From Dissophora ornata (Eukaryota > Mortierellomycota > Mortierellomycetes > Mortierellales > Mortierellaceae), in the NCBI GenBank assembly GCA_025201705.1, contig MU616959.1:1-29872 (forward strand): DNA of 29,872 nucleotides, given 5' to 3'. The notes beneath the pieces were generated by a model. It was not told the DNA's origin. It worked only from the letters and a program-made list of their open reading frames with translations, and ran no database searches. Positions 21,962 to 29,872 of the stretch are shown here, piece by piece; the first letter of the stretch is position 1, and the number at the start of each line of letters is the position of its first letter. Position numbers and translations under genes: made by a program.

Positions 21962-22439
21962 ATGGAGCTCAAGTATGAAAGCGAATGGATCGAGGAGACC
22001 CCACACACCCCGTCCGACCCCATTCTTTTCCAACGTTTACACCTTGCGTATCAACACCTATCCCGATCGCATATCTTCAGGACACAGCCACACAGACGAT
22101 GGACTTCTAATATCTCCTTGGTTTGAACTTCAAGTAGACAGCAACCCAGAATCAACGGATGCCAGCAACGAGACGCTGGACACGATAAAGAATGTGAAGC
22201 TGCCAAAGTCAAGGCGCATGACTACTGCGCAAGTCGACCAAATATCAAGCGCCCGCAACATAGCAAAACGACGTGAGAGAAGGTTACGAGTTGATGCTGT
22301 TGTCAATGACGCCATGGATGCCATCTCCAAGCCTAAGAACTCGCTCACGCTTGCAAGCAGCTTATTAGCAGTCGATAATGCGCGCAGCGCCTGTGTATTC
22401 AACCCCGAACCCCCCTCTCCCTTTTCACGACATTATTAG
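21962..22439 (+). CDS. Small unrecognised protein, two-exon model of 124 aa (3' end uncertain)
   Basis: An ATG at 21962 in a good context (atcATGG) opens MELKYESEWIEETPHTPSD. Splicing out 22035-22137 (103 bp, GTTTAC...ttctaat...AAGTAG) joins it in phase to a long open frame 22138-22439, a typical intron length for this window. The product is hydrophilic, with a basic segment (NIAKRRERRLRVD) and no membrane segment or signal peptide. I recognise no family. The TAG at 22437 may not be the true end: it coincides with a pyrimidine-rich stretch ending ATTATTAG that resembles an acceptor. The same frame stays open after it to a clean donor at 22539 (GTAAGT), and an exon from 22616 would end at 22750, just short of the opposite gene. 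It could therefore be longer, or a decayed gene with one stop. Confidence 0.4.
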
Positions 22440-22751
22440 CAAAGTCCCATAACCAGTCCATCGTCGCTGGAGATAGCTCCATGCTCGCAAAATCCACACG
22501 GATTCAACGCAGGCACCCTTCAGGACAGGGATTATGTCGTAAGTATCTCAAATTGAAGGATCAATGAATCTTATTTCACGTTCAAAGAATTTAACATTCT
22601 AAGTCTGCCTGGTAGAACTATACATCTCGACGGACTCATTTAACACCCGATGTACCCATATTGCTCGAGCATCACAGATGTGTCGCGCTCATCCACCCTG
22701 TCGCGACACACATCCTGCCGCTGCCACTGCCTTCGTGGCCGTCGTCATAGC

Positions 22752-23195
22752 TTAAGAGCAACATCCATGGTGATGATCGTCACAGCAATCATTCCACCAA
22801 TCATCGCAACAGCTGTCGTCCCAACAATCGTCACAACAGCAATCGCCCCAGTGATCGTCGTGAGAGCAATCGTCTCCACTGCAACGCTTGCTAATCGAGG
22901 AGGACGGAGCCTGAGCCTGATTCTGGGCTTGGAACGAGGTCGAGCTCGGATTGGCCGAGGTGTAGATTGGGGGCGCGACTACAAACAAGCTGGAGACCGG
23001 GCCTGAGCCACTGCTGGCCCCACTGGCGCTCGTCGTTGACGATGCTGATTCAGGAGCAGCAGCAGCAGCAGAAGCGCCCGATGAAGTACCCAAAGTCGAT
23101 GGGGTAATGGGAGCAGCTACGGCCATGAACGAAGGTGCAGTCAGAGCGACCAAGACGTACAGGCGGATCACGTTGCTTGAGGTGCATGTCAACAT
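22752..23195 (-). CDS. Small secreted protein with a Cys/Asp/Trp/His-rich tail after a Lys-Arg site, 147 aa
   Basis: The preferred start is the ATG at 23195. It gives a signal peptide (short n-region, then the hydrophobic LYVLVALTAPSFMAVAA), and a minus-strand TATAAATA at 23301-23294 places transcription start near 23270, making the in-frame ATG at 23273 unlikely to be used. Mature residues up to about 104 are Ser/Ala/Thr/Pro-rich and disordered. Then comes ISKR, a Kex2-type dibasic site, followed by a 43-residue tail with 12 Cys, 14 Asp, 4 Trp and 5 His arranged as CC, DD, WW and HHH blocks, ending CCDDHHHGCCS. The composition suggests metal binding or a disulfide-rich released peptide; I recognise no family and the function is inference. 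It is intronless. The tail DNA has short-period internal repeats, pointing to growth by repeat expansion. Confidence 0.7.
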   Translation of the reverse strand: MLTCTSSNVIRLYVLVALTAPSFMAVAAPITPSTLGTSSGASAAAAAPESASSTTSASGASSGSGPVSSLFVVAPPIYTSANPSSTSFQAQNQAQAPSSSISKRCSGDDCSHDDHWGDCCCDDCWDDSCCDDWWNDCCDDHHHGCCS

Positions 23196-23293
23196 TTTTT
23201 CAAAGGGGGTTGTTATGAGCGTGGGGTAAGTTGACTTTGAGTTGCCTGAGACGATCCTGGAAAGTAAATGCAAGGCAACAAAGAGTCAACGTG

Positions 23294-23301
23294 TATTTAT
23301 A
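23294..23301 (-). promoter_or_regulatory. TATA box of the Cys/Asp-rich secreted protein gene
   Basis: On the minus strand the sequence reads TATAAATA, about 100 nt upstream of the preferred ATG at 23195. The 78-nt longer ORF start at 23273 would fall only about 20 nt downstream of it, so the box favours the internal start. Confidence 0.6.
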
Positions 23302-24482
23302 CGTTAATGTTCTTCCTCTTCGAGGACGGTGTTGAGGCGAAAGAGATCGCCATCATCACCACTCCATAGAAACTAGGTATGCTATTACTTGCAATCTATC
23401 AGAGATTACTCTTAATGAATGTCGTCTACGTAACTTTATCAGTCTGTCCATTGTCTAGTAGACCTTGAAATACCCAAAGGCACTCTGCATTGGTGGCGCG
23501 CTAGGGTTTATGATAGATTGACGCGTCCCACTCCAATGCGCGGTAAATGACTGGGTAGTACCTGCCCCTTGGGCGCAACCCAAACAAAAGAGTTGATTTG
23601 AGGCGTTTCTCGATAGCTCGATGCGGTCAAGCCAGGTGCGTGACGAATGACGATAGTATGCTGCATTTGTTGCTACTCACAAATACCTGCAATGACGACT
23701 AAGCCAGGTGCGTGATGAATGACGACCTGCTTCCTGTTCGTTGATACTCGTTACCTTCCTGATTCCGTCAGAACGCGTCATGGCCCTGTTTCTGCGCCTA
23801 GATCGGACCTGGTCACAGTCGGGGTGCCCATCATGACCTAGATCTCAAGACTACTGGTGCTACTACCGCAATTCATCTTGGTGCCTCGTTCCTTTACGCC
23901 TCGTTCATACTCGTTTTATGGTATTCTCTATTCTCATGTCCATTCAAGACAAGTTACATATGCGCATATCGCATTCTTTGTTATTTCCCTTGTCGATAAA
24001 TTCTGCGCCCTTTGCCGGATAATCCTCACCTTGCTACGTTATATTGAAGATGCTTTCCATCGACAGCCGCGACCATTGCGCCTTGATTATGCTAAACTTT
24101 GGTTCCCATTTGCCATGTTTGCAAAGTACAGCAAAGGCGCTCGGATATGAGGTCACTCTTTCACTTCCACAGCCCACTGCACCACTCGCGATCATGTCCT
24201 CAGCACCCACAGCCACTCGAGCAGAATTGGCGTCTTTGGGTATCTGGAACATATGAAATCATGATAGCGTAAAGGTCACCCAGAGGTCCCGTACTCGCTC
24301 GCGACTGGTAGACATGGAGCGCATATGCGAAACAACTTTGGCTAAAAAAAAAGCCCTATCGTCCAAAACTCATCGCTCTTCCCAAGCGACGACTTCTAGA
24401 GTGTGCATTGGTGCGATTTGCTCGATGGGAAGCAGGTTAGAAACACTAGCCGTGGCCAATCCGAGGTTGATGGTGGACCGCT
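23302..24482. other. Intergenic region of about 1.2 kb with a direct repeat; no supported gene
   Basis: It holds a 25-bp direct repeat (entered separately). A 97-codon ORF at 23857-24150 (+) overlaps a 70-codon + ORF and a 72-codon minus ORF at 24034-24256; none has a recognisable motif, and the overlapping open frames make coding unlikely. It could contain an old decayed gene. The promoter of the M13-family gene lies at the right end. Confidence 0.4.
23629..23725. repeat. 25-bp direct repeat, two copies 72 bp apart
   Basis: AAGCCAGGTGCGTGACGAAT plus TGACGA at 23629-23653 recurs at 23701-23725 with one C-to-T change. Weaker similarity continues downstream of each copy (ttgttgctactc against ttcgttgatactc), so this may be an imperfect 72-bp tandem duplication. 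Confidence 0.75.
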
Positions 24483-24489
24483 TATAAAA
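24483..24489 (+). promoter_or_regulatory. TATA box of the M13-family gene
   Basis: TATAAAA lies 143 nt upstream of the ATG at 24632 and is followed by a CT-rich leader. Spacing and sequence are those of a strongly expressed TATA-type fungal promoter. Confidence 0.65.
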
Positions 24490-24631
24490 GAGAAGGCGCT
24501 CATCAAGAGTAAAGGAAAGACATTATCCACCAGAGCACAAAGTTCTTTGCATTTCCCCCCCACACCCTCTCTCTCAGAAAATATTCAAACGAGCTTTGAC
24601 TTTAACTTTTGATACTCCCCTTCCTCTCACC

Positions 24632-27600
24632 ATGGCACCAACCAAGGCCTACTTATTGCTCGCCCTTGGGATGGCGCTGCACGGGGTGCAAGGAGCAAAT
24701 TCTACCAACGTAAGACCCGCCTCTTTTTTTCTGTGCAACATCGATCTTTGTGGCACAAAAACAAGACAAAACAAGACAAGACAAAACAAGTGAAATTGAT
24801 ATTCCCCGGTTTGTAATTCAATAGGAGACGTGCACGACAGCAGCCTGTGTTTTGGCTGCTGCTGGGATCATCCAGGATATGGACTTGCAGGCTGATCCGT
24901 GCGTTGACTTCAACGCTTATGTCTGTATGTACACCCCGCTTTGTTTGCGTTCCCGCGTAGGCCAGGTCTTGGGTCAATCTAAATTCTCCAGCGCGCGTTT
25001 AATCTGACTCTTGGTTATTGTGTTTGTGTTTGCGTAATTAGGCGGCGGCTTCATGGACCGAATGGATATTCCTCCTGACATGGGGTCTATCTCTGCCTTG
25101 GATGTCCTCGTCCAAGAGAATAATGTAAGTTCAACCAAAACCTGGCCCTCTGTGGGATGACGTATTTGCCGCAAACCAGTTGTGTCTCACCTGTCTGACA
25201 CCTTTTTTTTTTCTTCAATGCACAAATCCCTCATAGCGCTTTGTCAGATCCGTGGCCGATGTGAACAGCACAAACCCACCACAGATGCCATCCAATGACA
25301 TCGTCTCCACTCGGAACCTGAAGAAGGTGCAAGACCTCTACTCGAGCTGTATGAATGCGCAGCAGATCGCTTCGGTCGGCCGAAAGCCCCTCGTGGACCA
25401 ACTCAACATACTTGCAAACACGTTCAACGTATCAAATAGCGACCTCAATCCTCAAGCCGGAGGCAACGGGACCTCAGGCAACGGCAATGGGACTACGACA
25501 ACATCGAGCACGCTTACCACAATGGCTGCACAAGCAACATCGACCGCGTCCTCAACAGTGACTGCAGTGACAACAACAAAAGCCCCCGCGGGCAATTCCA
25601 CAACACCCGGCAATTCTACTTCTCCATCCGCCGGCAACTCCTCAACTGTGGACCCAAATGCCCTCGCCGCGACTCTGGTCCTGTTCAACATGAAAGGCCT
25701 CGATGTGTTCAATGTCTTTACGGTTGGACCAAATGCTTCGCAGCCCACGACCAACACATTGATACTGATGCCAGGTGGTCTTGGTTTACCTTCTAAAGAT
25801 TTATATCTTGACAACGGCACGATGGCCATCTACCAAAAGACCATTGGTAAGATGTTCGCTATCATGTATGCACCAGGTCCTTTGAACGGCACCGCTCCAT
25901 CAAATGGTACTACTCCATCGAGCGGCACTTCTACCACCACGAGCTCCACGTCTTCTTCACAAGCTGCTGCCCCCACGACTTCCGTGACAACCACAACCTC
26001 TGCAACAGCTACGAGCTCCGTCACTACAGTTCACACTACTACCGTCGCCCAGCCGGCTTCATTGGCCATGGTTCCGAATTCACTGGGAATGCTTGTGAAT
26101 GGATCAACCAACGCCACACAGCACTGGGCACTGGTCGCCGAGTCCGTTGCCGATTTCGAAAAGGATCTCGCTGCTGCGTCGACGGACATAGGCAGTACGA
26201 CCAATCCCTCGAATTCAACGACGGTCGGCCAGCTCACGACCTTGACGCCTTCCGTCAACTGGACCCTTGCCTTGAATCAGATTCTCGGATCGAGTGTCAA
26301 CTCCACATATCCTATCGTTGTCAATTCTCCCGCATACCAGAAGAATCTGCAGGCTCTATTACAAAAGACTCCCCCGAATGTCCTTCAAGACTACTTTGCT
26401 TGGACAATGATCCGTCAGCTGGCCCCTAGCCTGGCGCCTCTATACAACCGGCCCCTCAACGACCTCCAGGCTAATATCACGGGCGCGAGTACGACCGTGG
26501 CTCCTGATCGATGGCAAGAATGCGTCTCTGCCGTGAACAATAACCTCGATCAGATGATTGGCCCCTTCTACGTGAACGACATGTTCGCAATCGGCAGCAC
26601 TGCCTTGGTCGAGAGCATTGTCCAGTCCGTTCAAACTTCGTACGTCAATGTGATCCCGACCCTGCCCTGGCTTAACGGCACCGATGCTCAAGCAGCCGCC
26701 AAGTCTATCTCAAATATCGTGGGCTACTCTTCCTCTTCTCCCAATGTGACGTCCCCTCAGTCTTTGAGCGACTTTTACAAGGGCTACACGGTTGATCCCA
26801 ATGACTTTTTTGGTAACCAGATGAGGGCCTCCGCTTGGGCAGCGAACAACACGCTCTCCCAGTTGAACCAGACTGTGAACAACAACACCATGTTGGTGGC
26901 TCCGCAGTCAGTCGATGCGCACTACGACAATCTAAGGAACCAGATTGTCCTCCCTGCTGGTATTTTGCAGCAACCCTTCTGTGCCGTTACCAATCCCGAC
27001 TACATGAATTTTGGAGCCATCGGTTCTGTCATTGGACGTGAGATCGCTGTAAGTTTGAATAGAGGGTGGTTTTCAGCGGTTCGCGTATACCCTATCTCAT
27101 AACATCTGTTTCCAACTTGATTTTTTTTAGCACGGCGTTACAAGTGTGACCGCCAACACCACCACCGTAAGTACTTGTGTCGCCGCCATTGAACTTGTTC
27201 AGTCTATGCTCCATTTGAACATCCAGTACCTTAACATACCATACTCCCGCCGCAACTGTCCTTGGCGTTTTCTTATGCCCACGCCTTTTAGACCAATTCC
27301 ACCACAATGCAGACATTACAAAACATGACACAGTGCTTCGTGGAGCAGTACAACAACTTCACGGTCTTGGGACAAGGCGGCACGTCCTATAATGTCAATG
27401 GCAGCACGACACTGAGCGGGAACATTGGCGATAATGTTGGTTTCAATCAATCGTACGCTGCTTGGCTGACCCGGTACAATAACAACACCAATAACAGCAC
27501 CAATGGCACAACGTAAGCATTATTTCCCTTTTTTTCGTTTTTTTTTTCTTCTTGTTCTCAGAGGAAAAACTAATCACCGCACAACGCGAATGAAACACGC

Positions 27601-27866
27601 ACATTTATGCACACAAAATTAGAAACATCAACTTCGAGTTGCCAGGTCTCAACTTGACAGCCCAGCAACTGTTCTTTGTGTCGTATGCTCGCATTATGTG
27701 CAGCAACTCCAATCCTGCGGCCTTGTCTCAGCAGATTATACAGGGTACGACTACTCCTGCCAAGTATCGTATCAATGGTGTGGTCCAGAACTCGGCCGAG
27801 TTTGCACAGGCGTTCCAGTGCAACGCCAGCGCCCCGATGAACCCGAAAAACAAGTGCTTGTTCTAG
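24632..27866 (+). CDS. Secreted M13 (neprilysin-family) protein lacking zinc ligands, predicted pseudoprotease, 857 aa, seven exons
   Basis: Exons 24632-24709, 24825-24924, 25042-25124, 25237-27048, 27131-27166, 27292-27512 and 27623-27866 join in phase to 2574 nt. A signal peptide (LLLALGMALHGVQG) is followed by the M13 N-terminal motif DPCVDFNAYVCGGF. The C-terminal catalytic domain is recognisable from RNQIVLPAGILQQPFC, FGAIGSVIGREIAHGV and YRINGVVQNSAEFAQAFQC. Active-site positions are changed: HExxH reads R688-E-I-A-H692, the ENIAD motif reads GNIGD (G746, the third zinc ligand lost), the NAYY motif reads DAHY (D647), and the transition-state His (NEP H711) is T820; Arg (NEP R717) remains as R826. 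The ending KCLF replaces the usual CxxW. Two Thr/Ser-rich, mucin-like insertions (about 156-223 and 304-355) and many NxS/T sequons suggest a heavily glycosylated secreted or wall protein. The HExxH-equivalent is split by an intron. Confidence 0.88.
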
Positions 27867-28225
27867 GGAAGTCGAGAGTATTCCCTCCTCTTTCTGCAAG
27901 TGCTTAAAAATAGCTTTTGTATATAATCGCCGTTTAGTATTTAGTTCTCAATAGGAAAACCAACAACGTAATAAATGAATTCATATGTGTACGTTTTTTT
28001 TTTTTTTTGGCCACTCATGTTTCTTCGTCCTACGCGGAATCTTGGGTGGCGGTGACTGGTCGCGCCTCCAGTTATTTTTGGAATGCACGCAAAGATACGA
28101 CTAGTATGTACAGTACAGTACACTCACCGTAGTGAAGGCAGGGAAAGAAGGAAACGGAGGCGCAAGAGTCCACAATGGACCTAATGGAGAGCATGGAGTC
28201 AATGGAGCAAGGGGGGAGAAAAGCG
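27867..28225. terminator. 3' flank of the M13-family gene
   Basis: AT-rich sequence with aataaa near 27970-27975 and a T15-type run near 27995-28008. A single TCGCGCCTCC element, matching the repeat array downstream, already occurs at 28060. No gene is supported. Confidence 0.4.
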
Positions 28226-28499
28226 TCGCGCCTCCGAGTTACAAACACAAATGATCTTTTGTTTTGTTTTCGAAAGAGCTTCGCGCCCCCGAGGATATTG
28301 AGTTTACGGAAAGGTCGCGCCTCCGAGTATATACACAAACAGGCTTCTGTATTGTTTTCAAAAGTCGCGCCCCCAAGGATTTTGGGTTTACGGAAAGGTC
28401 GCGCCTCCGAGTACAAACACACAAACATGCTTCTGTATTGTTTTCGAAAGAGCGTCGCGCCCCCATGGACATTGAGTTTACGGAAAGGTTGCGCCCCCA
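28226..28499 (+). repeat. Tandem array of about 84-90-bp units, each with two GC boxes
   Basis: Three units start at 28226, 28315 and 28399 and a partial fourth at about 28489. Each unit holds TCGCGCCTCCGAG, a T/A-rich spacer (tgtattgttttcgaaag), a second box TCGCGCCCCC and then TTTACGGAAAGG. GC boxes sit at 28060, 28226, 28281, 28315, 28365, 28399, 28455 and about 28489, all in the same orientation. The array stops about 20 bp before a TATA box, so it looks like an amplified upstream activating or binding-site cluster. Several frames on both strands stay open through it, but only as a consequence of the repetition. Confidence 0.85.
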
Positions 28500-28517
28500 C
28501 AACAACAACAGCAAACC

Positions 28518-28524
28518 TATAAAA
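28518..28524 (+). promoter_or_regulatory. Strong TATA box downstream of the GC-box array
   Basis: TATAAAA in the context CCTATAAAAGCG, followed by pyrimidine-rich sequence (ttcttcccgcttc) where transcription could begin near 28550. Together with the GC-box array this is the most promoter-like sequence in the window, yet no convincing ORF follows within 1 kb. Confidence 0.6.
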
Positions 28525-29586
28525 GCGTGATTCTTCCCGCTTCAAATTTTGAACCTCATATACAGTTTTTGTATACCTCGCCTAATCTACACAGACGAGT
28601 TGGCACTCAAATGATTTTGATCCTGCCAACTCTCCAGTCCCTCGGGACCACTCACGACACCCTCACTTTGCTTTTTGTTTAAGAAAAGTAAAGGGTTTGT
28701 GTGTCCTCTAAGTGGTCCCAAGGGATAAAAAACTGTACCCAAAACCTCCACACTCATCAGAGGACTCGCAGAGTTTTCTCCTCTCAGCTACAACAGTCCT
28801 TTTTTTTCTCTCCAGTCTCGCATTCCTTGTCTTGATCTCACAGCCTCAGTTTCACAATCAGTTTCGCAATGTGGAAAATGTGTGGCCCACACATGATTTT
28901 CTGCAAACCCCGGAATATGATGTTTGTGTTTTGATGGGAAGATCAAGAAAGAGACTGCTTGCTGGGAAAAAGGAAGGCTGCCAAATGAGAGGAGAAAGAA
29001 GGGGAATACAAATATCTCTGCTTGTCATACCAAACTCTCTTGAGAAAAACAACCCCCCTTTAATCTAAATGAAAATGGCGGTGAGAGTGAATGTGCGTGT
29101 GTGAGTGAGTGGGTGTGAGTGAGTCGTGTTTGTGTATGCGTGGTAGTTGACGCGACGGGTTGACGGCGATTGAGTTATTTTCTATCCGGTATTTTGGGGA
29201 ATCCTCGGAAGCCAAGGAGGCACGTGCTTCATTGACCTGATAACGATGCATGTTCATCGCAAGCATTTCCGAACACCGCCACTGAGTCCAGGGTTCAAGC
29301 TCTATGTTTCTTCTATGCTACTTGCACGAAAGGCTGATACCCCGTCGACCTTTGGAGCCTTTTCAATTTTGGATTGCGATGCGCGTAGTTGTGACCGTTG
29401 CGATGCGTCTTACCTGTAGTCACGTCTCACACCAAGATAACGTAGAAAGTTACTCCGTCAACGCGTTGTGCCGTTTTGCTATACGTCTTACTTGCAGTCG
29501 TGTCTCACACCAAGATAGCGTAGAAAGTTGCCGGTCAACGACGGCCCCAGAGGAACCAGGAGGGCCCAGGCAATCATCGTCAAAAG
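28525..29586. other. About 1 kb without a convincing ORF, downstream of the GC-box/TATA promoter
   Basis: The first ATG after the TATA box (28611) opens only 23 codons. A 118-codon frame at 28712-29068 lacks an ATG start and recognisable content. A 9-bp inverted repeat (GGGACCACT at 28644-28652, AGTGGTCCC at 28711-28719) lies early in the putative transcript. A GT/GA-rich low-complexity stretch spans about 29080-29150. It could be a non-coding transcript, a gene with short exons I could not assemble, or a remnant. Confidence 0.4.
29406..29541 (+). repeat. Two tandem copies of an about 78-bp unit upstream of the last gene
   Basis: CGTCTTACCTGTAGTCACGT and the following sequence at 29406-29463 recurs from 29484 with a few substitutions. 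The best-conserved core is GTCTCACACCAAGATA, then (A/G)CGTAGAAAGTT, then TCAACG. The copies end about 45 bp before the TATAAA at 29587, so they may carry duplicated regulatory sites. Confidence 0.75.
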
Positions 29587-29592
29587 TATAAA
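29587..29592 (+). promoter_or_regulatory. TATA box of the terminal secreted-protein gene
   Basis: TATAAA, 135 nt upstream of the ATG at 29727, followed by a CT/CA-rich leader. The same TATA-to-ATG layout is seen for the M13-family gene. Confidence 0.6.
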
Positions 29593-29726
29593 GCATGGAC
29601 CCGTTAAGCGCAATTCCTTCTCTCTCTCTCACACACAGTTTCTATCACCCATTGACAGACGATCCCTACCACAACAAGAACTCTCTCAACTCGCCCCAAG
29701 TCCTAAAGCTTCTCAAGCCTCGCATC

Positions 29727-29872
29727 ATGAAGGTTACCGCCTCAGTTTTTGCTATGCCGGCCCTTGCGGCCACCGCTCTTGCAGCAGCTGGTCACATGTC
29801 CAACTCCATGACCTGGACACCTATGGCCGAGCCCACAGCCACGACCATGGCACATGCGCCCATGGATGAACC
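29727..29872 (+). CDS. Start of a secreted protein (partial, runs off the right edge)
   Basis: The ATG at 29727 follows a CT-rich leader and opens MKVTASVFAMPALAATALAA, a typical signal peptide. A Met/Thr/Pro/His-rich mature start follows (HMSNSMTWTPM...MAHAPMDE) up to the window end, 48 codons in all. The Met/His-rich composition is unusual and could bind copper, but with so little sequence this is speculation. A longer out-of-frame ORF from 29528 overlaps it; the signal peptide, ATG context and TATA spacing favour this frame. Confidence 0.6.
   Translation, partial: MKVTASVFAMPALAATALAAAGHMSNSMTWTPMAEPTATTMAHAPMDE

Noticed and set aside
23857..24256. Overlapping ORFs of 97, 70 and 72 codons on both strands
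   Set aside because: All three compete for the same DNA, none has a motif, and no splice or promoter signal favours one.
28072..28545. 157-codon minus-strand ORF and overlapping + ORFs with repeated peptide blocks
   Set aside because: The peptide repeats only mirror the tandem DNA units; several frames on both strands are open at once, and the TATA box and GC boxes point to regulatory DNA.
28712..29068. 118-codon + ORF downstream of the TATA box
   Set aside because: It begins at GTG, not ATG, and has no recognisable domain. Its hydrophobic stretch comes from a CT-rich tract.

Overview
The window looks like nuclear DNA of a filamentous fungus. Genes are intron-rich with GT...AG introns of about 80 to 800 bp, many carrying long poly-T/poly-A runs; UTRs are pyrimidine-rich; the proteins are typically eukaryotic (Golgi P-type Ca2+-ATPase, ORMDL, YKT6, ribosomal protein uS8). 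The style fits an early-diverging fungus such as the Mortierellaceae, but that placement is inference and was not tested by any search.

Left part (1-10.9 kb): the 5' end of a YKT6 SNARE gene runs off the left edge on the minus strand. It diverges from a large unrecognised two-exon gene (751-4052, +). That gene converges on a ten-exon PMR1-type Golgi Ca2+/Mn2+ ATPase (8993-4207, -), which includes a 22-nt micro-exon. A single-exon type I membrane protein of unknown function follows (10923-9733, -).

Middle (10.9-21.3 kb): a decayed glutamine-rich coiled-coil gene (about 12405-11663, -) with eight in-frame stops. Then come glucosamine-6-phosphate deaminase (14177-15906, +), a Nit2-type omega-amidase with a probable mitochondrial presequence (17692-16211, -), ribosomal protein uS8 (18474-19230, +) whose intron holds strong hairpins, and an ORMDL sphingolipid regulator (21304-19646, -).

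Right part (21.9-29.9 kb): an accessory-looking stretch of secreted proteins. It holds a small unrecognised spliced gene (21962-22439, +); a small secreted protein with a Lys-Arg site followed by a 43-residue tail extremely rich in Cys, Asp, Trp and His (23195-22752, -); a seven-exon secreted M13 (neprilysin-family) protein whose zinc-binding and catalytic residues are replaced, so a predicted pseudoprotease (24632-27866, +); a tandem GC-box repeat array in front of a strong TATA box with no convincing ORF behind it; and the start of another secreted protein at the right edge (29727 onward).

The housekeeping genes span secretory-pathway and membrane functions (YKT6, PMR1, ORMDL) plus nitrogen and amino-sugar metabolism (GlcN6P deaminase, omega-amidase). 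No operon-like logic is expected or seen. Exon boundaries were placed by hand from GT/AG sites, frame continuity and family conservation; every spliced total gives an intact frame.
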